Positions 17,498 through 26,440 of a stretch of DNA of 64,000 nt are shown here, piece by piece. The notes under the pieces were generated by a model that made no database searches, had not been told where the DNA came from, and saw nothing but the letters and a program-made list of their open reading frames with translations. This DNA is from JAAYCI01 sp964370045 (GTDB lineage Bacteria > Bacillota > Clostridia > Oscillospirales > Ruminococcaceae): NCBI GenBank assembly GCA_964370045.1, contig CAYJGZ010000013.1, positions 1 through 64,000 on the forward strand. Direction: 5' to 3'. The stretch's first letter is position 1. Each line of letters starts with the position of its first letter. A program made the position numbers and the translations under genes.

Positions 17498-17704
17498 TTA
17501 CTTTTCCACCGTGATTACGACATCCGGACACATGGTAGCGCAAAAAGCACAGCCTATGCACGCCTCTTCGTCATTTAGTTGAGCAGGATGAAAACCCTTT
17601 GAGTTGAGCTTTGTTTTGGCCAAAGACAGGATTTTCTTAGGACATGCCTGCACGCATAGATTGCACCCCTTGCATCTGTCTTCCAAAAAAGTTACTTTTG
17701 GCAT
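17498..17704 (-). CDS. korD: 2-oxoacid:ferredoxin oxidoreductase, delta (ferredoxin) subunit
   Basis: 68 residues with two [4Fe-4S] motifs, CKGCNLCVQACP and CIGCAFCATMCP, which pass electrons from the TPP subunit to ferredoxin. The ATG at 17704 has AAGGGG upstream. A longer frame begins at 17734 without a site. First gene of korDABC. Confidence 0.9.
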   Translation of the reverse strand: MPKVTFLEDRCKGCNLCVQACPKKILSLAKTKLNSKGFHPAQLNDEEACIGCAFCATMCPDVVITVEK

Positions 17705-17757
17705 TTGTGTTGCCCCTTTCCTTGTGGTACACATATATCAAATCAAAATAAATATGT

Positions 17758-17781
17758 TATAGTCGAAGTGCTTTGACTATA
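17758..17781 (-). promoter_or_regulatory. Inverted repeat upstream of korD
   Basis: TATAGTC (17758-17764) and GACTATA (17775-17781) form perfect 7-bp arms with a 10-nt spacer, about 55-75 nt before the korD start. It could be an operator, for example for the XRE-cupin protein, or a short hairpin ending the gene upstream. Confidence 0.35.
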
Positions 17782-17801
17782 GAAACTAAAAAATGTGCGG
17801 C

Positions 17802-18491
17802 CTACATTGCCCATGTCTTTCGGTAGTGTATATCTATGGGGAAAACTTCGCTGCTCTGTGCAAGCTCTTGTGAAAGCAGCACATCCTGTTCAAGCACGCT
17901 TCGCATTACGCTTGTCATCTTGAGCGGAAGGTGTAGCTGCTCGCAGGCATCCTTTGCGTATGAAGCAGACTGCAAGATGTTTTCCAAAGTGGTCTGCCTG
18001 CCGAGGTTTGAGTTGTTTACAAGCGCCGTGAATGGCACATGGCAAGCACCCTCTATTTCGCCCACTATCTCCGCAAGCTCCTGCGGTGTACGGGTGAGCG
18101 GACGGTAGTAGTTCGCCACCAAGAGCATCTCGTAGTCGCCCTGCGCCAAAAGTGCACGTGAGTAGCGCCCCAGTGCCAGCGCCCCACGCTCATCTCCGCC
18201 AAGGTCGATGACCGCATGAAGGCTCTCATTGTCAAAAATGCTCTGCGTTTCGGTGGGCATTGCGGGCAGCTCCACATTGCTGTTCGCAAAAGGTGATGCG
18301 ATAAGCCGCACGCCCTGCTCGCTCAGCTGAGCCTTTGCGTCGGCGGTACGAAAGTAGGGGTTTACTATATCGAGGTCCACCACGCACACATGTGGGTGAA
18401 ATTGCTTTAGCCACAGTGCATAGCTTACGGCAAGGTTTGTCTTGCCGCTGCCGTAGTGCCCTGCAAATATTGTAATTCTCTTGTGAGTCAT
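17802..18491 (-). CDS. ParA/MinD/CobQ-like P-loop ATPase
   Basis: 229 residues. Walker A is GHYGSGKTN near the N-terminus, followed by VCVVDLDIVNPYFRT (the acidic switch region) and VIDLGGDERGA as Walker B. It is shorter than chromosome-partitioning ParA and has no DNA-binding region, so it is more like the standalone SIMIBI ATPases found next to oxidoreductase genes. Its 3' end lies 97 nt from korD, which suggests a link to the enzyme's maturation, but this is inference. The start at 18491 follows AAGGGA. Confidence 0.75.
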   Translation of the reverse strand: MTHKRITIFAGHYGSGKTNLAVSYALWLKQFHPHVCVVDLDIVNPYFRTADAKAQLSEQGVRLIASPFANSNVELPAMPTETQSIFDNESLHAVIDLGGDERGALALGRYSRALLAQGDYEMLLVANYYRPLTRTPQELAEIVGEIEGACHVPFTALVNNSNLGRQTTLENILQSASYAKDACEQLHLPLKMTSVMRSVLEQDVLLSQELAQSSEVFPIDIHYRKTWAM

Positions 18492-19017
18492 AAGTGTGTC
18501 CCTTGTGTAAAGTGGGTAATGGCGATAAATGTGTGTAAAATACAAAGCGCCTTGCCATATGGCAGGGCTTTGCAGTCAAATCACTCCGAAACACAAACAG
18601 TGTGGATGGTGAATTCTCATTTGATAGTGTTGTCATTATTCGTAACAAGATGATGCTGCTTGAAATTTTGCGATGTCAAGCGAATTTTGCCGGTGCTACC
18701 CTTGTGTGAACCTTGAAGCAACTTGACTACATCGCACAAAAATGCACCATCTTTGTCAGCATACCATAAAAGAACAAAAAATGGAAGATGAATTTTTGGA
18801 AAAATTATCGTAAAAAAAGGCTGAGGATGAAAAAATAAGGAAATAAAGTGTGTTGCCTTCATAAACAAATGGTAGCAGGTGTATGCAACTTTACTATACC
18901 AACCTTTTGACAATGCTTTTCAGCTTGAGAAATATTCTAAGCGAAAGACAGGTGCCTTGTGCTTTTGTTGCCTCTGCTTGTTAATGTGAAAGCCACAAAG
19001 GTGTACACGGTGATAGC
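18492..19017. other. 526-nt intergenic region with a hairpin and an R3-like repeat
   Basis: A stem-loop at 18544-18572 (CAAAGC-CC-TGCC, loop ATAT, matching arm) could end transcription from the thioesterase side. A partial R3 repeat is at 18623-18715. The remaining AT-rich DNA up to 19017 shows no gene or recognisable RNA. Confidence 0.4.
18623..18715 (+). repeat. Partial R3-like repeat
   Basis: Begins with GATAGTGTTGTCA, the same terminal sequence as the complete copy at 50.4 kb. The following 60 nt align with its interior (CGTAACAAGATGA, TTTTGCGATGTCAAGCG). The right inverted end is not found. Confidence 0.5.
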
Positions 19018-19482
19018 TTAAAAGTTTTCCTTGCGGCGCTGCTTGCGAAGTGCGTGGCGCTTTTCCCCTGCCGTCCATTCCACCTCGTCCTCGGTCGTGG
19101 ACAGGCTGATGGGCGGTATTTTTGTGGGCACGCCCTCATCATCCAGCGCAACCATCACAAAATACGCGCGATTTATGAGAATTTTTTCCTTGTCAGGATT
19201 GTGCACAAATGTTTCCACACGAACCTCCATGGAAGTATTGCCCACGTAGGTGACACGCCCTTGTATCAAAACGAGGTCGTTCAAAAAGGCGGGAGCCTTA
19301 AACACCAGCGTGTCCACGGCGGCGGTCATCACCTCGCACCCTGCGTGGCGCATCCCCACCGTTCCGGCAACCTCGTCAATCCACGCCATCAGCTCGCCTC
19401 CGAAAAGGCGCCCCTTGCCGTTTAGGTGCTGGTAGTGGATGATGTGATTTTGAATTGTCAGTGAATCCTGTACGGTTTTCAT
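19018..19482 (-). CDS. Hotdog-fold acyl-CoA thioesterase (YkhA-like)
   Basis: 154 residues. NGKGRLFGGELMAWIDEVAG is the hotdog helix motif with the active-site region, followed by YVGNTSMEVRVETFV. Hydrolyses acyl-CoA to acid plus CoA. The C-terminus is basic. The ATG at 19482 is chosen over a longer frame because homology starts there and GGAGACC precedes it. It starts 20 nt after the hybrid kinase gene ends. Confidence 0.85.
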   Translation of the reverse strand: MKTVQDSLTIQNHIIHYQHLNGKGRLFGGELMAWIDEVAGTVGMRHAGCEVMTAAVDTLVFKAPAFLNDLVLIQGRVTYVGNTSMEVRVETFVHNPDKEKILINRAYFVMVALDDEGVPTKIPPISLSTTEDEVEWTAGEKRHALRKQRRKENF

Positions 19483-19502
19483 TTGGTCTCCTTTGTGTGT
19501 AG

Positions 19503-21614
19503 CTACCCTAAATATTTGTGTAATGTTGCGAGTAGAGCCTCGGGTGAAATAGGCTTGCCGAGGTGGTCGTTCATGCCAGCCTGCAAGCACTTTTCAACAT
19601 CTTCCTTGAACACATTCGCAGTCATGGCAACTATGGGAATCTCCTTTGCCCATGGTGAGGGCAGGCCTCGTATGCGACGGGTAGCCTCGTAGCCGTCCAT
19701 CTCGGGCATGTGAATATCCATGAGTATAAGCGAGTAAAGCTTTGGGCTTTTGCTGAAAGTATTTAGCGCAACGGCGCCGTTTTCTGCGCAGTCGATGTGT
19801 AGGTTTTCCTCTTCCAAAAGAGCCAGCACAATCTCACGGTTTATATCCACATCCTCCGCAAGCAAAATGTGCTTTCCGCCAAAGCCACAAGATGGATTTG
19901 CCGAAGAGGAGTGCGGCAGAACATCCTTGGATAGATTTGCCGCATTGCCCACACCCATTTGGACGGTGACCTTGAATGTAGTGCCTTTTCCAAGTTCGGA
20001 GGATACGCTTATTTCGCCACCCATAAGCATGACTATGTTTTTGGATATGGAAAGCCCAAGGCCTGTGCCGCCGTACTTTCGGGAGATGCTGTTGTCCGCC
20101 TGCTCGAACGACTGAAATAGGCGAGACTGTTGCTCGGGCGACATTCCTATGCCGTTGTCGGTTACCTCAAATAAAAGCACACAGTGCTCGCTGTGCATCT
20201 CTTTTAGGGACACACTAAGGCTTATTTGCCCATTTTCGGGGGTGAACTTTCCCGAATTGCTAAGAAGGTTGGCAAGCACCTGTGCAAGCCGCTGGCGGTC
20301 CGCAATAAGGGATAAAGGGACATCCTCGCCTACGTGCAGTGAAAAATGCTGGTGTTTTGTTCTAAAGTTTTGCTCCACCACCGTGGTGCTCTGCTTTAGT
20401 AAATCCGCCGTTAAAAATTCCGTCTCGCTAAGCGCAAGTTTACCCGCCTCTATTTTGGACATGTCCAAAATGTCGTTGAGGATGCCCAGCAGATGAGTTG
20501 CGGCTGTGTGTATTTTGTCAAGGCTTGTGTGGATTTTTTTAGGGTCATCGCTTTTCAGCGCAATGTCCGTCATGCCTATGATTGCGTTCATGGGTGTGCG
20601 TATTTCGTGGCTCATGCGGGAGAGAAAGCTGCTTTTACTCTTGCTCTCCTCTTCGGAGCGCATACGCTGTACACGTGTGTACACGAGCACTGCACTGAGC
20701 GCTGTGGCCAGCACAAAGCCGATGATTCCCATGACGGTAGCCATAGAGTATACAGAGGAAAAATACGCAGCGCGCGGTGTGACAACACCGATGTGCCAGC
20801 CGTTGAAAATGGTTCGGAAGTAAACAATGCTGTCGGTGCCGTCCGTGTCTGTAAAGCGCACGGCGTCAACAGGTGTGCCGTCCGACAAAAGCCGAGCAAC
20901 ATCGGCGTAGCTGTCGCTCACAAAGGCCATGCTTGCGCCGATAAGGTTTTCATCCTGATGAGCCACAAAATTTAGCGAGTCGTTCACCAGCATACCGTAG
21001 CCGTCGTTTGCAATCTGCTGTGTGGATACATACTGTGTTATGCGGGACAAATCAAGGTCAACAGCTAAAATCCCCTGTGCAGCGCCGTTTTCATCAAACA
21101 AAATCTGTGAAAAGGATATACACAGGCCGCCCGTGTCATAGTCTACATACGGCTGTGTGCGCTGAATGCCTCCGCCACTCTGCTGTGCAACAAGATACCA
21201 TGGGCGTGTTTGTGGGACGTATTCTTCGGGGGGAATCCATCCCGAGCCGTCTAAAAATTCACCCCTGATATATCCGTACACCTTCATGAAATCGGGTGCA
21301 GGGGAGTGCTCGCCGCTGTAGCGCTCGTTTGTGGAAACAAGATAATCCAAGACGTTGTCGTTTTCCGGCTCTATTTGAAGAAGCCCCTCCACGTCGGTGG
21401 CAATGTTTGAAAAAACAATCTCGGATTCTTCAAAGCTTGAGGAGACGAATGTCTGGGTGGCGTTGATGGTTTCCCGCCCTATGTCGGACATTTGGCGGCT
21501 CACAATAGATGCGCCGTAAATATAGCTTACCAGCATCATAATTAAAAATGCCAGAAAAACAAATAATATTGGCTGAAAGTTGTTGCGTAGAATTTTCAAA
21601 AATCTCTTGAACAT
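19503..21614 (-). CDS. Membrane hybrid sensor histidine kinase with receiver domain
   Basis: 703 residues. A membrane span near residues 14-34 and a second near 290-310 bracket a large extracellular dCache-type sensor (PWYLVAQQSGGG and RFTDTDGTDSIVYFRT region). Then come the H-box SHEIRTPMNAIIGMTD, N-box LANLLSNSGKFTP, G1 VTDNGIGMS and G2 GGTGLGLSI. A receiver domain follows with ILLAEDVDINREI and phospho-acceptor Asp in LILMDIHMPEMDG. No HPt domain or separate output regulator is encoded nearby. The start at 21614 is supported by GAGGG. The dCache domain suggests sensing of a small extracellular ligand. Confidence 0.9.
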   Translation of the reverse strand: MFKRFLKILRNNFQPILFVFLAFLIMMLVSYIYGASIVSRQMSDIGRETINATQTFVSSSFEESEIVFSNIATDVEGLLQIEPENDNVLDYLVSTNERYSGEHSPAPDFMKVYGYIRGEFLDGSGWIPPEEYVPQTRPWYLVAQQSGGGIQRTQPYVDYDTGGLCISFSQILFDENGAAQGILAVDLDLSRITQYVSTQQIANDGYGMLVNDSLNFVAHQDENLIGASMAFVSDSYADVARLLSDGTPVDAVRFTDTDGTDSIVYFRTIFNGWHIGVVTPRAAYFSSVYSMATVMGIIGFVLATALSAVLVYTRVQRMRSEEESKSKSSFLSRMSHEIRTPMNAIIGMTDIALKSDDPKKIHTSLDKIHTAATHLLGILNDILDMSKIEAGKLALSETEFLTADLLKQSTTVVEQNFRTKHQHFSLHVGEDVPLSLIADRQRLAQVLANLLSNSGKFTPENGQISLSVSLKEMHSEHCVLLFEVTDNGIGMSPEQQSRLFQSFEQADNSISRKYGGTGLGLSISKNIVMLMGGEISVSSELGKGTTFKVTVQMGVGNAANLSKDVLPHSSSANPSCGFGGKHILLAEDVDINREIVLALLEEENLHIDCAENGAVALNTFSKSPKLYSLILMDIHMPEMDGYEATRRIRGLPSPWAKEIPIVAMTANVFKEDVEKCLQAGMNDHLGKPISPEALLATLHKYLG

Positions 21615-21873
21615 AAGCAATTCCCTCGTGCGGCACCGTACATTCATGAAGTGGCGGCGAGTGAAAATATTACCCACTTTTTCTACATGAAGAGTATACC
21701 ATAACACACATCAAAAAGCGATGTGATAGGCGAAAAAGTTTTGGATATGGCATAGAGGTATTTGCAAAAAGCACAAAATAGCACTTTGGTGCAGGAGCGA
21801 GCAAAACGGTAAAAAGCATCTTTTCTTGTGGGCGTTCATATGTTACAATGTGACGGTGGGAAAGGGGCGAAAA

Positions 21874-22623
21874 ATGATAAAAAGAAGCGAATGGTGGGTG
21901 CGTGGGGTACGCAATGGCGTGCCTATATTTTTGGGATATCTTGCGGTTTCGTTTACGTTTGGCATAGCGGCAAAAGGGGCAGGGCTGAACACATGGCAAG
22001 CAACGCTGATGTCCGCAACGAACCTTACCTCGGCGGGGCAGTTTGCGGCGCTGGGGGTTATTGCGGCGGGCGCACCCTACTATGAAATGCTCATGACGCA
22101 GGTTGTGCTAAACTTGCGCTACAGCCTTATGTCCTGCGCACTTTCCCAAAAGTTACATCAAAACAGCCCCATATTGCACCGCTTTATAATAGGATACGGC
22201 GTGACGGACGAGGTGTTTGCCACAGCCGTATCAGTAGAGGGCAAGCTGAGCCCTTTTTATGCGTACGGGCTTATGTGTGCGGCAGTGCCCGGGTGGGTGC
22301 TGGGAACGCTGCTGGGAGGCCTTTTGGGTGCGGTGTTACCCGTGCAGGTGCTCAGCGCTTTTGGTGTGGCGCTGTACGGTATGTTTATCGCCATTATTCT
22401 GCCGCCCGCACGCAAAAGCAGGGTCATTGCAGGCGTTGTGGTAATAAGCATGACGCTCAGTCTTTTGTTTGCGGTGTTGCCACTCTTAAATCAAATATCA
22501 TCTTCGCTTCGCATCGTGATTTTATCGGTGGGTATAGCGGCGGTAGCGGCCGTGCTGTTTCCGCTTAATGCGCAAAAGTCGGGCGAAGGACAGGATGAAG
22601 TAGCACAAGAGGAGAGGGCATGA
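21874..22623 (+). CDS. azlC: AzlC family branched-chain amino acid exporter, large subunit
   Basis: Polytopic membrane protein of 249 residues. GVPIFLGYLAVSFTFGIAAKGAGL is the AzlC opening, followed by MSATNLTSAGQFAALG. With AzlD it exports branched-chain amino acids or related compounds. The ATG at 21874 follows AAAGGGG. azlD begins in the azlC stop codon (ATGA). Confidence 0.92.
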   Translation: MIKRSEWWVRGVRNGVPIFLGYLAVSFTFGIAAKGAGLNTWQATLMSATNLTSAGQFAALGVIAAGAPYYEMLMTQVVLNLRYSLMSCALSQKLHQNSPILHRFIIGYGVTDEVFATAVSVEGKLSPFYAYGLMCAAVPGWVLGTLLGGLLGAVLPVQVLSAFGVALYGMFIAIILPPARKSRVIAGVVVISMTLSLLFAVLPLLNQISSSLRIVILSVGIAAVAAVLFPLNAQKSGEGQDEVAQEERA

Positions 22624-22925
22624 GCGCAAATATATACATATACATAATTGTCATGGCGGTGGTGACATACCTTATACGTGTGTTGCCGTTGTTACTTTTA
22701 CGAAGAGAGATAAAAAACAGGTTTATCCTTTCATTTTTATACTACATACCCTACGTCACCCTCTCGGTGATGACATTTCCTGCAATTCTCAGCGCAACGG
22801 ATAGCTTTTGGTCCGCGCTGGGAGGGTTTTTGGTGGCGGCGGTGCTGGCGTGGCTGGGCAAAAACCTAATAGTGGTGGCTATGGCAGGGTGTGCCGCTGT
22901 GTTTGTGATAGAGCTTTTTGTGTAG
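22620..22925 (+). CDS. azlD: AzlD family small subunit
   Basis: 101 residues with three or four membrane spans (MAVVTYLIRVLPLLLLRR, YIPYVTLSVMTFPAIL). It is the obligate partner of AzlC and is translationally coupled to it. An R1 repeat starts 4 nt after its stop codon. Confidence 0.92.
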   Translation: MSANIYIYIIVMAVVTYLIRVLPLLLLRREIKNRFILSFLYYIPYVTLSVMTFPAILSATDSFWSALGGFLVAAVLAWLGKNLIVVAMAGCAAVFVIELFV

Positions 22926-22928
22926 GGG

Positions 22929-23015
22929 AGTGGACAGATAGTGTTGATTTATAGAAAAAACACTATGCTTTAAGTGTGAGAATAAAGAGCTGTACTACCG
23001 CTTTTGTCCACACTC
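22929..23015 (-). repeat. R1 repeat lacking the central hairpin
   Basis: Ends GAGTGGACA and TGTCCACACTC face each other. Inside are AGTGTTGATTTATAGAA and CTACCGCTTTTGTCC, the two flanks of R1, but the palindromic core is absent. Confidence 0.65.
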
Positions 23016-23040
23016 TTGGATTATATGGCAATTAAAAAGC

Positions 23041-23090
23041 AGGAGCATTTGCGTCAAAGCGTGGCGCAGATGCTCCTGTTTCTTCTTTTG
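23041..23090 (+). terminator. Terminator after azlCD
   Basis: AGGAGCATTTGCG (23041-23053) pairs with CGCAGATGCTCCT (23065-23077) and is followed by a T-rich run. Confidence 0.75.
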
Positions 23091-23119
23091 TTAAAGCTAT
23101 GCGAAGTACACTGCACACC

Positions 23120-24709
23120 CTACTTTCTACGATACACATTATGCTGTGTATGGCGGCGAGTGCGCCGTGCGTTGCGGCGAAACTTTAGGGTGATAAGCAG
23201 CGCAGTAAGCGCACCTACCGCCGTAATGCCGCCTACAATCATGGGTAGCATGGGCAGGGGAGAGCTTACCTCTACGCTGTACTGTGCGCTCACGTTTGTG
23301 CTTTGGGCAGTGGCGGTGATGGTGGCACTGCCGCTGCCTGTGGCGCTCACAAGCCCTGTGCTGTCCACGGTGGCAACGGCATCATCGGAGGAGGTGTACA
23401 CCACTGTTTGGTCGGTGGCATCCTGCGGTGTGATAGAGGTGATAAGCTGTGAGCTCTCGCCCTGTTGCAGCGCAAGGCTTTGGGTGGCGCTATCGCCGTT
23501 TGCGATGCTAAGGCCAAGCTCTGCCACACCTATGAGCGCCTGCTCCTCTACCATGTCGCCGCATATTTCGCACACCCTTTGGCGCAGGCCGTTTTGGGTG
23601 GGGGTGGCAGGGGTGAGCGTCTGCCATTCGCCCGGCTGGTGCGAGTGTGCAACATAGCTGTCCGCATAGCTGTAGCCGCACTCCTCGCAGGTGTTCAGCG
23701 TGTAGCCAAAGCTGTCGCAGGTGGGCTCTACCACACTCTGTGTGTAAACGGGCTGTGCGTGTCCCTCGGGGTAAAGCGGCGTGTCGTAGTCGGTGGTTTC
23801 GATGCTGTCAAAGTGTTCCACCGTGTTATCCTCAAGCTCCAGCGGCCAGTGTAGCTGCTCGCCCACCACCGCCGCACTGTACGCCCTGCGGTCGTCGTTT
23901 GCCTCGAAAAAGTTTATCTCTGCATTCACGGTGCAACCGTTTATGTAGCCTGCGTGCTCGCTGTCGTCCGTGTGCACGTAGTACATGCCCACAACACCGC
24001 CGTTGTGCACATAGCCGTACACCGAGGTGTACGCACGCACGTCGACGGTACAGTTTTGCATGTCCATGTAGCCTGTTGCCAACATTGCGCCCATGAACTC
24101 CTCGCACTTTATGTCCTCGTTTTCGTCCACCAAAACAAGCGTAACATCGGCGGAGCTGTCCGTGATAGTGCCGTAGCCAAAGCCCGTCATGCCCGAAACG
24201 CCGCACATTATGCCGGCCGAGTGCAGGTATACCCTGCCCGAAACATGGCAGTTTGTTATGGTGGTGTTTTCCGCATAGCCCACCAGCCCCGACGCAAACA
24301 CATTCTCATCTGTCGTTATGTCCACATGCACGCCAAGTAGCGTAAGGTCGTTTATTACAGCGTTTTTTGTGCGCGAAAAAAGCGCCGCATACACCGTGTC
24401 GTAGCTCTTTCGGTTGCCGTCTACACTCTCGGCATAAACAGGGTCGGATTCGGTGATGGTTAGGTTGTACAGCGTGTGGCCGCCGCCCTCAAAAGTGCCC
24501 TCAAAGGGTATGGGGCCCCACGGCGCATCGCCCATGTCTATGTCCGCCATGAGCGTGTAGTGGGCTGTGGGCTCGTTCGCAATAGCCTCAAGCCCTGCCC
24601 TGTCCCATATTTCGGTGGTGCTCTGAGCGTTTGCCACGAAAGATGCCTGCGGCAAAGTGCCAAGGCAAAAAACAGCGGTGAATAAAACAGTGAAAACAAT
24701 TTTTTTCAT
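23120..24709 (-). CDS. Secreted, membrane-anchored surface protein with bacterial Ig-like domain
   Basis: 529 residues. A signal peptide (MKKIVFTVLFTAVFCLGTLP, ending near SFVANAQ) is followed by a region with beta-helix/GLUG-like character (ADIDMGDAPWGPIPFEGTFE, GGGHTLYNLTI). Then come two Cys-pair motifs (CDSFGYTLNTCEECGYSY, RQRVCEICGDM) as in cell-surface repeats. A Big_2 Ig-like domain follows (ATVDSTGLVSATGSGSATIT). A C-terminal membrane span and basic tail (LMITLKF-like LLITLKFRRNARR) hold it to the cell. Likely an adhesin or cell-envelope protein of a host-associated bacterium; the ligand is unknown. Confidence 0.8.
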   Translation of the reverse strand: MKKIVFTVLFTAVFCLGTLPQASFVANAQSTTEIWDRAGLEAIANEPTAHYTLMADIDMGDAPWGPIPFEGTFEGGGHTLYNLTITESDPVYAESVDGNRKSYDTVYAALFSRTKNAVINDLTLLGVHVDITTDENVFASGLVGYAENTTITNCHVSGRVYLHSAGIMCGVSGMTGFGYGTITDSSADVTLVLVDENEDIKCEEFMGAMLATGYMDMQNCTVDVRAYTSVYGYVHNGGVVGMYYVHTDDSEHAGYINGCTVNAEINFFEANDDRRAYSAAVVGEQLHWPLELEDNTVEHFDSIETTDYDTPLYPEGHAQPVYTQSVVEPTCDSFGYTLNTCEECGYSYADSYVAHSHQPGEWQTLTPATPTQNGLRQRVCEICGDMVEEQALIGVAELGLSIANGDSATQSLALQQGESSQLITSITPQDATDQTVVYTSSDDAVATVDSTGLVSATGSGSATITATAQSTNVSAQYSVEVSSPLPMLPMIVGGITAVGALTALLITLKFRRNARRTRRHTQHNVYRRK

Positions 24710-24746
24710 GAAGAAACCTACCTTTTGGTGGGTGGAATTTCAGGGA

Positions 24747-24839
24747 GTAGACATGTAGTGTCGATTTAGAAGTGAAACGATACACCTCCGCCGCAGGCGG
24801 GGGTGTATCAAAAATTCAAACCACCGTTTTGCGCACACC
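24747..24839 (-). repeat. R1 dispersed hairpin repeat, copy f
   Basis: GTAGACATGTAGTGTCGATT, then the stem GATACACCTCCGCC, loop GCA, GGCGGGGGTGTATC (24779-24809), then TTCAAACCACCG and a GCGCACACC end. Confidence 0.7.
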
Positions 24840-24852
24840 CGAAATGTACGCC

Positions 24853-25563
24853 CTAAAAAAACAGCAGCAATCCTGATAAAATCAAAAGTATGTACGATAT
24901 TCTAAGGAACATCTCCTGATTGATTTTTTTGATAAGCTTGCCGCCTGCCCATACGCCGAACAGTGCAACAGGGATGGCCAGTGCAATTAAATAGAAGACA
25001 TTCTGGGTGAAGTAGCCCGACTGCACATGCGTGACCATTAAGATTAGATTAAGTACAACCCAAACGGCGGACACCGTCGCCCTAAATTCGTTCTTGTCTT
25101 TTAAGGCTGTGGCGGCGTATATAACCAAAAGGCTACCACCACTGACGACCATGCCCTGTATTACTCCGGCTAAAAACAGAACTATCATCATTATAAAGGA
25201 GGGAAGCGGTATCTCCTTTTTTATAAAAAGCCTTTTCAGCGCAATAGATATAATAAGTGCACCGTATATATAAAGGAGAATGTCCACAGCTACTATGTCG
25301 ATGAGATAAACGCCCAGCATCATGCCAAGAAACATAAGAGAGGTGATTTTCACAAGCTCTTTTTTGTTTATGTCCTTGAAGTTTCTGACCACGACAAGTG
25401 CGGTGATGATGGTCATGACAACATTTAAGACGGCTCGTGCGTCCTCGATGCCCATTACCTGAATAGCCACGGGCATTGCCAGCAGGTTTCCTGCAAATCC
25501 GGTAATGGCCTGCACGGTGTTTGCCACTGCCAGTGCAAGTAAAAATAAAACGGTACCAACCAT
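24853..25563 (-). CDS. TauE/SafE family membrane permease
   Basis: 236 residues, about seven to eight membrane spans, with paired repeats (ANTVQAITGFAGNLLAMPVA and GVIQGMVVSGGSLLVIYAA) typical of TauE/SafE anion exporters. Family members move sulfite, sulfoacetate or similar small anions. The ATG at 25563 follows AAGGGGG; a longer in-frame extension has no ribosome binding site. It is divergent from a CxxC thioredoxin-like gene, and the shared intergenic region contains a palindrome (25878-25897). Confidence 0.85.
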   Translation of the reverse strand: MVGTVLFLLALAVANTVQAITGFAGNLLAMPVAIQVMGIEDARAVLNVVMTIITALVVVRNFKDINKKELVKITSLMFLGMMLGVYLIDIVAVDILLYIYGALIISIALKRLFIKKEIPLPSFIMMIVLFLAGVIQGMVVSGGSLLVIYAATALKDKNEFRATVSAVWVVLNLILMVTHVQSGYFTQNVFYLIALAIPVALFGVWAGGKLIKKINQEMFLRISYILLILSGLLLFF

Positions 25564-25951
25564 AAGAAAAGTCCCCCTTGGGAAAAAGGTGTATACTACA
25601 AATGAAATGCAAGTTTTGCAAAAAGTGTAATACCAGCGATAGTATATCACTAATTGAACATAAAGGGAATACATCTTCACAAATATAAAAGTGCAAAAAA
25701 AGATGCGGTATCCTTCTACACAGCAGGTGGGGGGGAGTGATGTGGAAAAAACAAAATCATCGAATTTGGCCACACCCAATTTCAAAATATCCTTGACTTT
25801 TGCGCCGCAAAGTGGTGTAATATATCACAGATTGCAAAGGTCATCGTGGTGTCGGTGGCTTTTGTTTTGGGGGTTACATCAAAATAAGTTGATGTGTTTT
25901 GTGATGACTTTACAGCATACAAAAATAAATAAATTTTTGGAGGTAGCGAAA
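25564..25951. promoter_or_regulatory. Divergent control region with palindromic operator-like site
   Basis: TTGACT (from about 25794) with TGTAAT 17 nt later is a promoter for the thioredoxin-like gene. Downstream, ACATCAA and TTGATGT (25878-25897) form 7-bp arms with a 6-nt spacer, a size like ArsR-type operators. No regulator gene is adjacent. The rest of the 388-nt gap is AT-rich and unremarkable. Confidence 0.45.
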
Positions 25952-26299
25952 ATGGCTTTGTTTGGCAAAAAGAAGGAAGGCAAATCAGGTGGATGTTGCT
26001 GTGGAAATGTGGATGCAAAGAGTGTGGCGGCGGCGAAGGAAAATATGGTTGGCGGTGCTTCGGTGAAGGTGCTCGGCTCCGGCTGTGCAAAGTGTAACAA
26101 GCTGGAGGAGGCGACAAAGCAGGCGCTTACACAGCTTAACATGGATACGAATATCGACCATGTGACCGACTTTGCGCAGATTTCCGCATATGGTGTGATG
26201 ACAACACCTGCGCTTGTGGTGGATGGCAAGGTGGTGTCCTACGGCAAGGTGCTAAGCGTGCAGGAAGTGGTGGAGCTATTGCAAAAGGCACGCTCGTAG
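25952..26299 (+). CDS. Thioredoxin-like redox-active disulfide protein with Cys-rich N-terminus
   Basis: 115 residues. The C-terminal 80 residues match the small thioredoxin-fold family exemplified by MTH895 (VKVLGSGCAKCNKLEEATKQ, GVMTTPALVVDGKVVSYGK), with CAKC as the redox pair. The N-terminal 30 residues carry an extra GGCCCGN cluster that could bind metal. GGAGGT precedes the ATG at 25952. Genes of this kind are often controlled by ArsR regulators and sit with permeases, as here with the divergent TauE gene. Confidence 0.85.
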   Translation: MALFGKKKEGKSGGCCCGNVDAKSVAAAKENMVGGASVKVLGSGCAKCNKLEEATKQALTQLNMDTNIDHVTDFAQISAYGVMTTPALVVDGKVVSYGKVLSVQEVVELLQKARS

Positions 26300-26363
26300 G
26301 CTAAGCCAAACTCATGTAATTTGGACACGCCTTTCGTGTTTTTGATAGTTAATAAATCTGAAA

Positions 26364-26406
26364 CCCCGTAGCGAGTGCCTTTTGAGCACCCGCCACGGGG
26401 TTTTTG
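26364..26406 (+). terminator. Terminator after the thioredoxin-like gene
   Basis: CCCCGTAGCGAGTGC pairs with GCACCCGCCACGGGG (one or two bulges) and is followed by TTTTTG. It lies 60 nt past the stop codon. Confidence 0.8.
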
Positions 26407-26440
26407 TGTGTGAATATACGTTTGTAGTCCAAGTTTAATT

